Shown piece after piece: positions 49,816-59,070 of a DNA stretch of 64,000 nt (position 1 is the first letter of the stretch; every line of letters begins with the position of its first letter). Location: positions 62,001-126,000 of the forward strand of contig JAICYD010000004.1 in assembly GCA_025934375.1 (NCBI GenBank). Reading direction: 5' to 3'. Under the pieces are notes generated by a model. That model made no database searches. It saw nothing but the letters and a program-made list of their open reading frames with translations, and was not told the DNA's origin. Source of the stretch: Streptosporangiaceae bacterium. GTDB lineage: Bacteria > Actinomycetota > Actinomycetes > Streptosporangiales > Streptosporangiaceae. Made by a program: the position numbers and the translations under genes.

Positions 49816-52119
49816 CTAGTCCGCGAACACCAGCGGCTCTACCCCGGCGTATCCGGGAGAGGCCCGCAGGGCGTCGGTCAGCAGCGCGGCCAGCGCATCG
49901 ACCTGCACGTCGGACGACATGGAGACTTCCTCGTCCGACCCGTCCAGCGCCCGGGCGGCGAGCCCCGCCTTGCTGTCGATCAGCTCGGCAATCCGGGTGT
50001 CGATGGTCTGTGCGGCGATGATGCGCCACGCGGTGACTGGTTCGCCTTGCCCGATGCGGTGGCTCCGATCTATGGCCTGGGTCTGCTCTGCGTTAGTCCA
50101 GGACAGCTCGGCCAGAACGACGTTCGACGCGATCTGCAGATTCAGGCCCACCCCAGCCGCGGTCAGCGAGCACACCGCGACGGCGACGTCTGGGTCGTTC
50201 ACGAAGGCGTCGACGTTCGCCTGCCGGGCCGCCGGCGTCTGGTCGCCACGGATCGATGAGAAGCGCACGCCCTGGCGGGCGAAGGTCTCTTCGGCGGCGT
50301 CCATAACGTCGATGTGCTTGGCGAAGAAGACGACCTTGCCTGTGCTTCGGGCCAGTTGCGCCGTGTAGTCAGCGGCCAGTTCGGCCTTCGCCTGGCCGAT
50401 GCGCCGCATCATGGTGAACACGTTCTCGCCGGACCGCGTGGTCGTATCCTTCAGCTCCGACCGGGCCACCCGGCGGACCAGGTCATAGTCGATGCCTTCG
50501 ATGACGAGGTCGGAGGACCGGTTCGCGAGCGCTGTCTCGTACTGGGCCACCATCCGGCGGGTAAGGTCGCGCTCCGCCGCCCGGATCGACGGGCCGGCCT
50601 GTCCGTCCAGTTCGACCGGAAGGTCAGCGATGCGGAGGGCAGGGATGTCGGCGGCTACGTCGAGCTTGCGGCGGCGCACGATGCCGAGGTCGATCACGCA
50701 CTGGCGCGCCGCGGCGTGGAAGCCCCGGTCGGCGGGCGTTAGACCGGTGTCCTCGAGCGCGTCCGCCAGCTCGTCGAAGGGCTTGCTGTCGTCGATCCAG
50801 CCGAGGAACTGCCAGATCGCCCGGAAGTCCTCGACGTCGTTGATCAGCGGGGTGCCGGTCAGGGCCATCAGCAGCGGCCGCGTGGCACGCGACCGGATGC
50901 GATCGGATAGCGCGAGGACGTGCTGCGAGCGCTGGGAGCCCTTGTTCTTGATGAAATGAGCCTCGTCCACCACCATGCCGCGGAAGCCAAGGTCGCCGAG
51001 CCATCCCCTGTGGCGGTCGAGTACCTCGTAGTTGAGCACGACGATGTCGGCGAAGCCGTCGACAGTGTCGCCGTCGCCTTGCACCACGGTGACCGACCGG
51101 TGCGGTGTCCAGCGGGCCGCCTCACGGGCCCAGTTGGTCTTGACGACGTTCGGCACGACTACGAGCAGCGGGTAGGCGTTCGCCGCCTCGGCGGCCAGCA
51201 GCGCCTGTGCCGTCTTGCCCAGACCCGGCTCGTCGGCCAGGAGGAACGTCCGGTGACCGGCGGCGGCGGCGGCGACCACCTGTCCCTGATGCGGCATCAG
51301 CTCTAGGCTCGCCGGCGTGAACCGTGCCGTCGGCAACGGAAGGGTCATGCACGCCGGAGCTCCCCCGCCGGCGCGCTCGAAGGAACTCAGCAGCGGGCCG
51401 AGCAGTTCCCAGCCGTCTAGGCGGCGGGTACGGACGGCACGCTGGGGGGCGCCGGAGAAATCAGGGGCGAGGAAGGGGTTCGCCAGCTGCCGGGAGACCA
51501 CCGACTGCGGCACGACCCGCGATTCCGTCCGGGCGGGAGCGGATTCGGCCTCAGCCGGCGCGGTATCTTCAGGCGCCGCCTCGATGCCGAGGGCCTGCTC
51601 CATCTCCCGCTTGAACGACCGGGCGGCGGCGGAAACGCTCGCATCCTCAGCGAGCAGCGCTAGCAGCCCAGCGTCACGGACGGCGGTCGCCGCGAGGGTG
51701 GCCGCGACGCCGTCCAGGCGCTTGAGCTGCTCAGCGCGATGACTGCCGCCTCCCATCGCCCGGGCGCGGGCGCGCTCGTCTCGTAGCAGCATCGCGATCG
51801 CCTGGAACCTCGCGCGTACCGCAGGCGTCACCCGGCCGCTTCGCACGGCCGCCTCAAGCTCACGGACGGCTCGGGACAGCTCTGAGATAACGTCGCCGCG
51901 GCGCCGCGCGCGGGGCTGCTTCCGCTGGACGGTACGGCGAGCGCCCGCCTGGCGCTGGCCTGTTCGAGCCAAAGACTCCTCCTCCAAAATGCCGGGCACC
52001 GTGGCCACGGCAGCATGCCGCTCAGTCCCGCCGACGGGGCGGGACGTCCCCCGGGCAGCGAGCCTGTTACTACGAGACGCCGAGCGGGCTTGCGGATCTC
52101 TGAGGATCGACGCAGTCAC
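49816..52119 (-). CDS. SNF2-family DEAD/DEAH-box helicase-like ATPase
   Basis: A 767-residue SNF2 protein. After about 270 residues of poorly conserved, basic N-terminus comes the ATPase core: Walker A LADEPGLGKTAQALLA, VVPNVVKTNW, box II VVDEAHFIKN, LTGTPLIND, and the second lobe with LTAAGVGLNLQIAS and QAIDRSHRIGQGEPV. It probably remodels DNA structures in repair or recombination (SMARCAL1-like). GTG at 52119 is the longest start; internal starts near residue 76 (MTASI... versus VISEL) cannot be excluded. Confidence 0.88.
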   Translation of the reverse strand: MTASILRDPQARSASRSNRLAARGTSRPVGGTERHAAVATVPGILEEESLARTGQRQAGARRTVQRKQPRARRRGDVISELSRAVRELEAAVRSGRVTPAVRARFQAIAMLLRDERARARAMGGGSHRAEQLKRLDGVAATLAATAVRDAGLLALLAEDASVSAAARSFKREMEQALGIEAAPEDTAPAEAESAPARTESRVVPQSVVSRQLANPFLAPDFSGAPQRAVRTRRLDGWELLGPLLSSFERAGGGAPACMTLPLPTARFTPASLELMPHQGQVVAAAAAGHRTFLLADEPGLGKTAQALLAAEAANAYPLLVVVPNVVKTNWAREAARWTPHRSVTVVQGDGDTVDGFADIVVLNYEVLDRHRGWLGDLGFRGMVVDEAHFIKNKGSQRSQHVLALSDRIRSRATRPLLMALTGTPLINDVEDFRAIWQFLGWIDDSKPFDELADALEDTGLTPADRGFHAAARQCVIDLGIVRRRKLDVAADIPALRIADLPVELDGQAGPSIRAAERDLTRRMVAQYETALANRSSDLVIEGIDYDLVRRVARSELKDTTTRSGENVFTMMRRIGQAKAELAADYTAQLARSTGKVVFFAKHIDVMDAAEETFARQGVRFSSIRGDQTPAARQANVDAFVNDPDVAVAVCSLTAAGVGLNLQIASNVVLAELSWTNAEQTQAIDRSHRIGQGEPVTAWRIIAAQTIDTRIAELIDSKAGLAARALDGSDEEVSMSSDVQVDALAALLTDALRASPGYAGVEPLVFAD

Positions 52120-52432
52120 CCACTGCGGGCGTCACCCGCACCCGGAGCCGGATGTGCTGGTGACACGACATGAAACTGATCGTCGTGCGACCAACCCGGT
52201 TCTCTCACAGTTATAACGCCTGCGAGAGCGCATAATTCCCGCTGGGTGCCGGGTGGCCCCTCTTGGCGTCGTCCGCACTTGCCCGGTCACGCCGCGATGC
52301 GCCACCCCATCTCACCCGCTTCGGCGGTGATCTGCGACATGCTCGCGCACGAGCCGAACCATTTGCGGATCCCCCGCGTTCCACGGTGAGACTCCCCTAC
52401 GGGGACAACGGGGACAAACAGGAAGGCTAGAT
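52120..52432. other. 313-bp intergenic region
   Basis: It separates the divergent SNF2 and DUF805 genes. A minus-strand frame ending near 52288 is open but shows no recognisable domain. TTATAACG near 52210 could be a -10. Nothing else I can support. Confidence 0.5.
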
Positions 52433-52873
52433 GTGAGCGGTTCCTACACTCCTTACCCGCACAGCAGCGACCAGGGCGGGTACGGTCAGTCGTACTCGCA
52501 GGGCACGCCGCGGGGCTATCTGCAGGGCGGGCCGGTCGGCTTCGGCGAGGCGATCTCGCAGGCGTTCAAGAACATCCTCACCTTCAACGGCCGCGCCTCG
52601 CGGTCGGCGTACTGGTGGTTCAGCCTGTTCCTGTTCATCATCGGGCTCGTCGTGGGCATCATCCTGGGTGTCGCCGCCGCCAGCCAGACCATCCAGTACG
52701 CCTTCGACGCGGTGGTACTCGTGGTGGCCCTCGCCCTGCAGGTCCGGCGGCTGCACGACATCGACCGCAGCGGGTACTGGTCCTTCATCGGCCTCATCCC
52801 GATCGTGGGGGCAATCGTCTTGCTCGTGTTCGCCTGCCAGCCTGGCACGCCCGGGCCTAACAGGTTCGGGTGA
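52433..52873 (+). CDS. DUF805 membrane protein
   Basis: A 146-residue protein. A Gly/Ser/Tyr-rich 35-residue N-terminus precedes a DUF805 domain: NILTFNGRASRSAYWWFSLF, two spans, then the conserved LQVRRLHDIDRSGYWSFIGL and a last span with CQPGTPGPNRFG at the end. The N-R-x-S-R-x-x-(Y/F)W and R-L-H-D motifs are diagnostic. Function unknown across the family. GTG at 52433 with CAGGAAGG upstream. Confidence 0.9.
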   Translation: MSGSYTPYPHSSDQGGYGQSYSQGTPRGYLQGGPVGFGEAISQAFKNILTFNGRASRSAYWWFSLFLFIIGLVVGIILGVAAASQTIQYAFDAVVLVVALALQVRRLHDIDRSGYWSFIGLIPIVGAIVLLVFACQPGTPGPNRFG

Positions 52874-53112
52874 CCTCGGCAGTCGCCACCGGCAGTTCCT
52901 GACCCGGCCTGGCGAACGAAACCAGGCGGTCCCGGCGTGCTCATCCTTGAGCGCGCCGGGGCCGCCGTCGTTCGGGCAGGCCCTCCGGGCTGCATGTTGC
53001 CGCCCGGATCCTTGGCGGCGGGGTTCGCTAGCGCCCGCCGGCCGGCCGGGTCGCACTAGACTTGGCGAGGGATTCGCGATTACGGGTGATACCCCGCCTA
53101 CAGGGCCGGGAG

Positions 53113-54477
53113 ATGCGGAGTCAGCCGGAGATGTCACGCCGTCTTCCCGAGGGGGTGGACGCATCTGTTCCCAACGTGGCGCGGATGTATGACTACTACC
53201 TCGGCGGCAAGGACAATTTCGCCGCTGACCGGGCAGCTGCCGAGGAGATCATGCGACTGGTCCCGGAGACCCGGGCTGAGGCGCTGTCCAACCGCGCCTT
53301 CCTGCGGGTGGCCGCCCGGTACCTGACCGCCCAGGCGGGCATCAGCCAGTTCCTGGACATCGGCACCGGGCTGCCCACCCAGGGCGCGCTTCACGAGGTG
53401 GCCGCCGAAACCTGCGCGGATGCGCGAGTCGCCTACGCCGACTATGACCCGGTCGTGGTCCTGCATGGCCAGGCCGTGCTCGCCAGCGCCGGCCGCAGCA
53501 TCGCCGTCCGGGCAGACCTCCGGGATCCCGCCGCGCTGCTGGCCAGCCCCGAGATCAGGAATCACCTGGACTTCACCCGCCCGGTCGGGGTGTTCCTGCT
53601 AGCCGTCTTGCACTTCATCTCCGATGAGGACAACCCGGCCAGCATCATCGCCACCCTCCGGGAGGCGCTCGCGCCGGGCAGCTACCTGGCCATCAGCCAC
53701 ATCGTTCCCGGCCGCGTCCGGAACCGGCAAGTCGACAGCGCCGTCGCCGCCCGCATATACGAGATCTACGGCCAGGCAACCGAACGGCTGCACCCACGCA
53801 CCCCAGAGCAGATCACGGGCCTTCTGGACGGCTTCGAGCTCATCAGGCCGGAATCCCTGGCCGCGTACGCGCAGTTTCCCGACCACGGCGGCACCGCCAG
53901 CGCAAGCCCCGTCGGCTGGCGGGTCCTGGCCCGCAAGCTCTTACGCGCCCGCGAAGTCGTCCGGTTCCCAGCTGCCCTGTACCTCCGGCGGCTCGGCGGC
54001 GAGGCGGAGTTTCGCGGATTGCGCGCGGGCCGGGCAGGAATGTCCTGGTCAGGTTGGGTAGATAGGCCGCTAGTACGCAGTGACGATCCGATGAGGAGAG
54101 GTGATACCGGTCGCCTGAGGCCTGCAGCAACCGATTGCGGGCACCGCGGGTCACCGGCACGACCAGCGACAGGGGCGGCGGGCAGTCATGGAGCAGGACC
54201 TGGCCATTGCGGTGCATCGCCAGCTTGGGCACGTGCTGGTCACCGTGATCGGCGAGATCGACATCGCCAGCGCGCCGCAGCTGCGCGCCCAGCTGGCGGG
54301 GCTGGCCGACACCGGGCAGCGGGTCATCGTGGACCTGGGCCAGGTGCGCTTCAGCGACGCCGCCGGGCTGGGCGTGCTGGCGGGCGCGGCCGGGCGGGCC
54401 GCCGCATCGGGCGGCAGCCTCCTGCTGGCCGCCGCCCGGCCTCAGCTGCGGCGGCTGCTGGCCATCACCGGCCTTGA
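53113..54477 (+). CDS. SAV2177/DUF574-type SAM-dependent methyltransferase
   Basis: The first 285 residues match the DUF574 family abundant in Streptomyces relatives: VPNVARMYDYYLGGKDNFAA, FLDIGTGLPTQGALHEVA (SAM site), YADYDPVVV and VLHFISDEDNP. The usual end is a short tail after VGWRVLARK. Here no stop follows; the frame runs about 170 more residues, Gly/Arg/Ala-rich, 290 nt into the STAS gene in another frame, so the tail is probably not functional or a frameshift occurred. ATG at 53113 or 53131. Confidence 0.85.
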   Translation: MRSQPEMSRRLPEGVDASVPNVARMYDYYLGGKDNFAADRAAAEEIMRLVPETRAEALSNRAFLRVAARYLTAQAGISQFLDIGTGLPTQGALHEVAAETCADARVAYADYDPVVVLHGQAVLASAGRSIAVRADLRDPAALLASPEIRNHLDFTRPVGVFLLAVLHFISDEDNPASIIATLREALAPGSYLAISHIVPGRVRNRQVDSAVAARIYEIYGQATERLHPRTPEQITGLLDGFELIRPESLAAYAQFPDHGGTASASPVGWRVLARKLLRAREVVRFPAALYLRRLGGEAEFRGLRAGRAGMSWSGWVDRPLVRSDDPMRRGDTGRLRPAATDCGHRGSPARPATGAAGSHGAGPGHCGASPAWARAGHRDRRDRHRQRAAAARPAGGAGRHRAAGHRGPGPGALQRRRRAGRAGGRGRAGRRIGRQPPAGRRPASAAAAAGHHRP

Positions 54478-54547
54478 CCGCTACATTCCGGTCACCGCCA
54501 CCGTGGCCGAGGCCCGCGCCGCCCTGCGCGCGCTGCCCAGCGCCTAG
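54188..54547 (+). CDS. STAS-domain protein (anti-sigma antagonist-like)
   Basis: A 119-residue STAS domain (VLVTVIGEIDIASAPQLRAQ, then VIVDLGQVRFSDAAGLGVLA). In SpoIIAA-type antagonists the loop reads D-S-S-G with a phosphorylatable Ser; here it is D-A-A-G, so the switch residue is missing. It may act constitutively or as a scaffold. ATG at 54188. No anti-sigma kinase is adjacent. It overlaps the extended methyltransferase frame. Confidence 0.85.
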   Translation: MEQDLAIAVHRQLGHVLVTVIGEIDIASAPQLRAQLAGLADTGQRVIVDLGQVRFSDAAGLGVLAGAAGRAAASGGSLLLAAARPQLRRLLAITGLDRYIPVTATVAEARAALRALPSA

Positions 54548-54697
54548 GCCGGCCTGCGCGGCGCCGCCAGGCGTACCGCCCCATGACGAGCACGAGGACA
54601 AGGCGGCCCGGCACCATGCCCGTGGCCAGCGCCAGCACGATGGCGCTGACCGAGCGGCGGGGTCGTTCAGGTTTGGCCGCGCGCGACGGCAGCGCCG

Positions 54698-55276
54698 TCA
54701 CGACACTGACTGGGTAAGCGTTCCGGTGTAGGTGCCGCCGACTGCGGACGCGGGAACCGCGACCGAGATGACCGGATTCCACGTCGCGGTGTTGTCGCCG
54801 ACCCCCGAGGTTCCCGTTACGACAGGCGCGGCGGTTCCGGACAGCGTGACTGGGGTTCCGGTCGCGGTGATGGTCCCGGTGGTGGTGATGGAGCCGGGGT
54901 CATACCCGACGTCGGTGGCCGTGATGGTCTCCGCTGGCGTGGCGCTGCCCGTGGTCCAGTCGCTCGACGATGCGGTCGTAGTCCAGCTCGCCGAGAGCAG
55001 GGCCCGGTCGTCGGTCACCGAAACCGGCCCCAGTGCGCCGGAGATCGTGGTGCCCGGCGCGCCGCTGCCCAGGTCTACGGAGACGGGAGCACTCATCGAC
55101 AAGGCTCCGGAAGTCACGCTGAAGGTCACCGTCGTGTCCGGGTCGGTCCCGCCCCGGGCACTAGACGAATGCGCAAGTACGGCCGCCTGTGTGGTACTGG
55201 CTGATGCGGCGGCAGGAGCCAGACCCAGAGCCATGACAATCGCTACGGCCAGGACGCCAAATGCGGCATTTCCCAC
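54698..55276 (-). CDS. Secreted WxL-like surface protein
   Basis: A 192-residue exported protein. A signal peptide (GVLAVAIVMALGLAPAAASA) leads a Thr/Ser/Ala/Gly-rich, all-beta body: TTVTFSVTSGALSMSAPVSV, TDDRALLSASWTTT and a C-terminal NTATWNPVISVAVPASAVGG with W-N-P. The pattern is like WxL-domain proteins that sit in the cell wall. GTG at 55276 with GGGGG 4 nt upstream; a GTG at 55366 would add a polar 30-residue N-terminus. No partner genes nearby. Confidence 0.72.
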   Translation of the reverse strand: MGNAAFGVLAVAIVMALGLAPAAASASTTQAAVLAHSSSARGGTDPDTTVTFSVTSGALSMSAPVSVDLGSGAPGTTISGALGPVSVTDDRALLSASWTTTASSSDWTTGSATPAETITATDVGYDPGSITTTGTITATGTPVTLSGTAAPVVTGTSGVGDNTATWNPVISVAVPASAVGGTYTGTLTQSVS

Positions 55277-55593
55277 TAGTCCCCCTAATAAGCCCCCGGG
55301 CGCCCAGGCACCCTTCTCGCAACCAGTACTTATCTCATAACTCTCGGTAACCGCAAGGGAATTCACGGGTGCGAGCGAAAAAGCAGATCGCCGTGACCGG
55401 TCACTAGCCAGTGCGCCGCCGCCCGATTCGGCGTGTTTCCACTGGTCAGAGATGATGTGTGGTGAGGGCGACCGGCTGCCTCGGTGACTTACCGTCCTGG
55501 GCTATCCCTTAGCTGCTCCCGCCCCTGCGGGTCCCCCCCGAATACGGTTTTCTCCCAATGTGGCGGCGCGTGCCTTAGCAATACGTTCGAGGC
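55277..55593. other. 317-bp intergenic region
   Basis: Between the divergent WxL-like gene and the 70-aa gene. TACGTT at 55582-55587 is the likely -10 of the latter. No other gene or repeat is supported. Confidence 0.5.
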
Positions 55594-55806
55594 ATGAACG
55601 ATTACCTTCTCTGCCAGGTCCAGCAGATCGGCCGGGCCAAGACCTTCGCCGACATCCGCCGCATCGAAGAGCGGGCGAGCCAGATGGCGCAGGCCGCGCC
55701 CAAGACGCGGCGCGGCAGCGCCTGGCTGCTGAGGGCCGTGGGCCGCCGCCCGCGGCGAAGCAGCCGGGGTAGGGTGCCGGCCGCGCGTCAGGGTTCGGGG
55801 CGGTAG
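55594..55806 (+). CDS. Small hypothetical protein (70 aa)
   Basis: A 70-residue, strongly basic peptide: MNDYLLCQVQQIGRAKTFAD then a helical part (IRRIEERASQMAQ) and an Arg-rich tail. TACGTT ends 6 nt before the ATG, the leaderless layout seen elsewhere in this window. I know no family. The tail could bind nucleic acid. Confidence 0.5.
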   Translation: MNDYLLCQVQQIGRAKTFADIRRIEERASQMAQAAPKTRRGSAWLLRAVGRRPRRSSRGRVPAARQGSGR

Positions 55807-55903
55807 AAACGGGCTAGGTCGGCGGTCATGACCGGGATGACCTTCTCGTCAACGATGTCACGTTGTTCAGCGGACGGTAGCGCAGGTCGCTGCGGCCGGC
55901 CTG

Positions 55904-57424
55904 TCAACCGCAGGAGCCGGCGATCCGCAGTGCCCGATCCGCCAGCGCGAGCGCGTCGTCGCGATCGGCGGGCACCAGGCCGACGCGGGTCCGCCGGTCG
56001 AGCAGGTCGTCGGCTTCTATAGCCCCTTCATGGGTCACCCCGAAGATGAGCTCGGCGAGCGTCACCCCTCGTGGCCCCGGGGACAGTAGTTCCCGGTCCG
56101 GCAGTCCGCTGGCCGCGCGAGCGGCGGCAAGCACCAGCGACGCTTCGGTTCCGAACCGCCTGACCAGCCGGGCGGGTGCGTTGATGCGGGCAAGTTCCTC
56201 AGGGGGTGCGGCACCCAGCAGCGGCAGGTCCGCAGTGCGACTCGGGGCGGCGGTGATGCCCGTGGCATCGACCGCGTCTTCGGCCATGCGACGGTAGGTG
56301 GTGAGCTTCCCGCCGACGACGGTGACGACACCGTTGGCCGAGGTGCGCACGGCGTGCCTGCGGGACAGGTCGGTCGTGTGCCCCTCCGCGTCGAGGAGCG
56401 GACGCAGGCCGGCGAACGCGCCGGCGACATCGCCGCGGCGCAGCGGACGTTCCAGGGACACGCTCACCACGTTCAGCAGGAAGTCGATCTCGGCATCGGT
56501 GGGCTCGGGCACGTCTGGCACATCGCCCTCGACCGGTTCGTCGGTGAGCCCGACGAAGATCGTCCCGTCGAATTGAGGGATGGCGAAGATGAAGCGACTG
56601 GCTGAGCCGGGCACAGGCACCGTGAACGCGCCCGCGAGGCCCGGAAGAGTCTCCCCGCGCAGGACGAGGTGGGTGCCGCGGCTCGGGCGTAGCCGGATCT
56701 CGCTGGCGAGTTGGCTGGCCCAGACGCCGGTCGCATTGATGACGGCCCTGGTAGTGACCTGAATGGTGCTGCCGGTGAGTTCATCACGCAGCGTGGCGCC
56801 CATGCCAGTCGTGACGGTAACCCGCGCCCGCGTCCGCACGACGGCGCCATGCGCGGCGGCGGTCCGGGCCAGGCAGGTGACCAGGCGCGCGTCATCCTCC
56901 AACTGGCCATCCCAATACAGCAGTGCGCCGCGCAGTCCCGCGCGGCGCAGCGCCGGAACCCACCGCAGCGCGTGCTGCGCGGGGATGCGCTGAGGACGAG
57001 GAAGGACGCGGGCGCTGGTACGGGCCGCCATCCGGAGGATGTCCCCGGCTTGGATCCCGGCTGCGGTGAGCATGGCCTGCGACCTGGAGACATTGCTGGT
57101 CAGCGGCACCAGCATCGGCATCGGCCGGACGAGGTGCGGCGCGGTGCGCTGCAGCAGGATTCCCCGTTCCACCGCGCTCTCGTAAGCGATCCCCAACTGC
57201 CCGGAGGCGAGATAGCGCAGCCCACCATGGACCAGCTTGCTGGACCAGCGCGAGGTACCGAAGGCGACATCGTGGGCGTCGACAGCGAGTACGGACAATC
57301 CCCGCGCCGCCGCGTCCACGGCGACGCCGGCTCCCGTGACTCCGAGCCCGATCACCAGGACATCGACCCGCGTTGGCACGCCAGCGAGCCCGGCGATAAT
57401 GCGTGCTTCGGAGGGTCCGGTCAT
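55904..57424 (-). CDS. glpD: Glycerol-3-phosphate dehydrogenase (FAD-dependent)
   Basis: A 506-residue GlpD. FAD site VLVIGLGVTGAGVAVDAAAR, GTSRWSSKLVHGGLRYL, and GGKLTTYRRMAEDAVDA near residue 360 are signatures, followed by the C-terminal helical cap. It oxidises glycerol-3-phosphate to dihydroxyacetone phosphate, donating electrons to quinone. I use the ATG at 57424, with GGAGAGG 10 nt upstream; a GTG at 57436 is possible. Divergent from an alkyl-DHAP-synthase-like gene that uses the same metabolite. Confidence 0.93.
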   Translation of the reverse strand: MTGPSEARIIAGLAGVPTRVDVLVIGLGVTGAGVAVDAAARGLSVLAVDAHDVAFGTSRWSSKLVHGGLRYLASGQLGIAYESAVERGILLQRTAPHLVRPMPMLVPLTSNVSRSQAMLTAAGIQAGDILRMAARTSARVLPRPQRIPAQHALRWVPALRRAGLRGALLYWDGQLEDDARLVTCLARTAAAHGAVVRTRARVTVTTGMGATLRDELTGSTIQVTTRAVINATGVWASQLASEIRLRPSRGTHLVLRGETLPGLAGAFTVPVPGSASRFIFAIPQFDGTIFVGLTDEPVEGDVPDVPEPTDAEIDFLLNVVSVSLERPLRRGDVAGAFAGLRPLLDAEGHTTDLSRRHAVRTSANGVVTVVGGKLTTYRRMAEDAVDATGITAAPSRTADLPLLGAAPPEELARINAPARLVRRFGTEASLVLAAARAASGLPDRELLSPGPRGVTLAELIFGVTHEGAIEADDLLDRRTRVGLVPADRDDALALADRALRIAGSCG

Positions 57425-57513
57425 GGCGCGAGGCACCTCTCCACAAGCAGCGCGGGTTCAGCGTCAGGGCATAGTCGTTGTTACAGGTTAAGGCCATATG
57501 CAACTGTGTGCTC

Positions 57514-59070
57514 ATGGACATGCATCCCCAGCGGTGGGGCGACCCGGCCCTGGCGAAGCCCCTGCCGGACGCTATCCGCGGCCTGGTCGACATGGCTATC
57601 GGGACGGCCGATACCCCCGCGGTAGAGATAGCCCCGCTGCCCCAGACGGGTCTGCCTGCTGATCTCCTGGACTCCCTGCGCGGTGTGCTCGGCGACGACG
57701 CAGTCGCGGTGGACGACCAGACGCGCCGGCTCAGGACGCGCGGCAAGTCGACCCTGGATCTCCTTCGAGCTCGAGCCGGGGACCTTTCGGACGTCCCAGA
57801 TGCGGTAGTCCGCCCGCGCGCTCATGACGAGGCGGCGGCGGTGCTCGCCTGGGCGGTGGCCCACCATGTCGCGGTGGTCCCATTCGGCGGTGGCACCTCG
57901 GTCGTCGGCGGGCTCGTGGCGCGCCGGCAGGGTTACGCGGGCGTGGTCAGTCTCGACCTGCTGCGGATGGATCAGCTGCTCGCCGTGGACAAGATCTCCA
58001 TGATCGCGACGTTCCAGCCCGGCGTGCGCGGGCCAGACGCCGAGGCGCTGCTTGCCGTGCACGGACTGACCCTTGGCCACTACCCGCAGTCTTTCGAATT
58101 CGCCTCGATCGGCGGCTTCGCCGCGACCCGATCCTCGGGCCAGTCGTCATGCGGCAACGGACGCTTCGACGAAATCGTGGTCGGACTCCGCGTCGCGACG
58201 CCGATCGGCGAGCTGCGGCTCGGCTCAGCCCCGGCAAATGCCGCAGGCCCCGATCTACGCGAGGCGGTGCTCGGCAGCGAAGGCGCGTTCGGCGTGATCA
58301 CCGAGGTAACCCTCCGGGTGCGCCCCGCAGCCGACGTCAAGGCGTACGAGGCGTGGGTGTTCCCGTCGTTCACCGCCGGCGCAGAGGCGATGCGCAAGCT
58401 CGTGCAGCGCGAGCTGCGGCCTACCGTCTTGCGCCTGTCCGACGAGGCCGAGACCTTCGTGAACCTGGCTGGTCAGACCAACATCGGCGCCGAGCAGGTC
58501 AGCGGATGCCTCATGGTCGTCGGCTATGAGGGCACCGCCGCACTGGGCCGCCGGCGGATGATCACCGAGGCGCTCAGCGAACTCGGCGGCAGACCGCTCG
58601 GCGAGCAGCGCGGGCAGGAGTGGGCGGCCGGCCGGTTCGCCGCGCCGTATCTGCGCGATGCGATGCTGGACGTCGGCGTGCTGGTCGAGACGCTTGAAAC
58701 GGCGACGTTCTGGTCGAACCGCGACCGTGTCTATCAGGCGGTGAAGGCGGCGCTCGCGGGGACTCTCGGGGAGCGGACCCTCGTGCTGTGCCATATCTCG
58801 CATGTCTACGAGACAGGTTGCGCCCTCTACTTCACCGTCGCCACCCGGGAGGCCGCGGACCCCGTTGGCCAGTGGCTAGTAGCGAAGGCCAAGGCCAGCG
58901 ACGCGATGCTGGACTGCGGCGCCACGATCACCCACCACCACGCAGTCGGCGTCGATCACAAGCCATGGCTCGCCCGTGAAGTCGGGCCAGTCGGCGTCGC
59001 GATGCTTCGTGGCCTCAAATCCGCGCTCGACCCAACCGGAATCCTCAACCCCGGAGTGCTGATCCCATGA
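57514..59070 (+). CDS. Alkyl-dihydroxyacetonephosphate synthase-like flavoprotein
   Basis: A 518-residue FAD-binding (VAO-fold) enzyme. VVPFGGGTSVVGGL is the FAD phosphate loop, SIGGFAATRSSGQSSCGNGR follows, and the C-terminal THHHAVGVDHKPWL carries the His cluster and active-site region typical of AGPS, which replaces an acyl with an alkyl chain in ether-lipid synthesis. RWGDP at the N-terminus is also shared. ATG at 57514. The DAG-kinase-like gene overlaps its stop. The layout resembles Rv2251/Rv2252 of M. tuberculosis. Ether-lipid synthesis is inferred. Confidence 0.87.
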   Translation: MDMHPQRWGDPALAKPLPDAIRGLVDMAIGTADTPAVEIAPLPQTGLPADLLDSLRGVLGDDAVAVDDQTRRLRTRGKSTLDLLRARAGDLSDVPDAVVRPRAHDEAAAVLAWAVAHHVAVVPFGGGTSVVGGLVARRQGYAGVVSLDLLRMDQLLAVDKISMIATFQPGVRGPDAEALLAVHGLTLGHYPQSFEFASIGGFAATRSSGQSSCGNGRFDEIVVGLRVATPIGELRLGSAPANAAGPDLREAVLGSEGAFGVITEVTLRVRPAADVKAYEAWVFPSFTAGAEAMRKLVQRELRPTVLRLSDEAETFVNLAGQTNIGAEQVSGCLMVVGYEGTAALGRRRMITEALSELGGRPLGEQRGQEWAAGRFAAPYLRDAMLDVGVLVETLETATFWSNRDRVYQAVKAALAGTLGERTLVLCHISHVYETGCALYFTVATREAADPVGQWLVAKAKASDAMLDCGATITHHHAVGVDHKPWLAREVGPVGVAMLRGLKSALDPTGILNPGVLIP

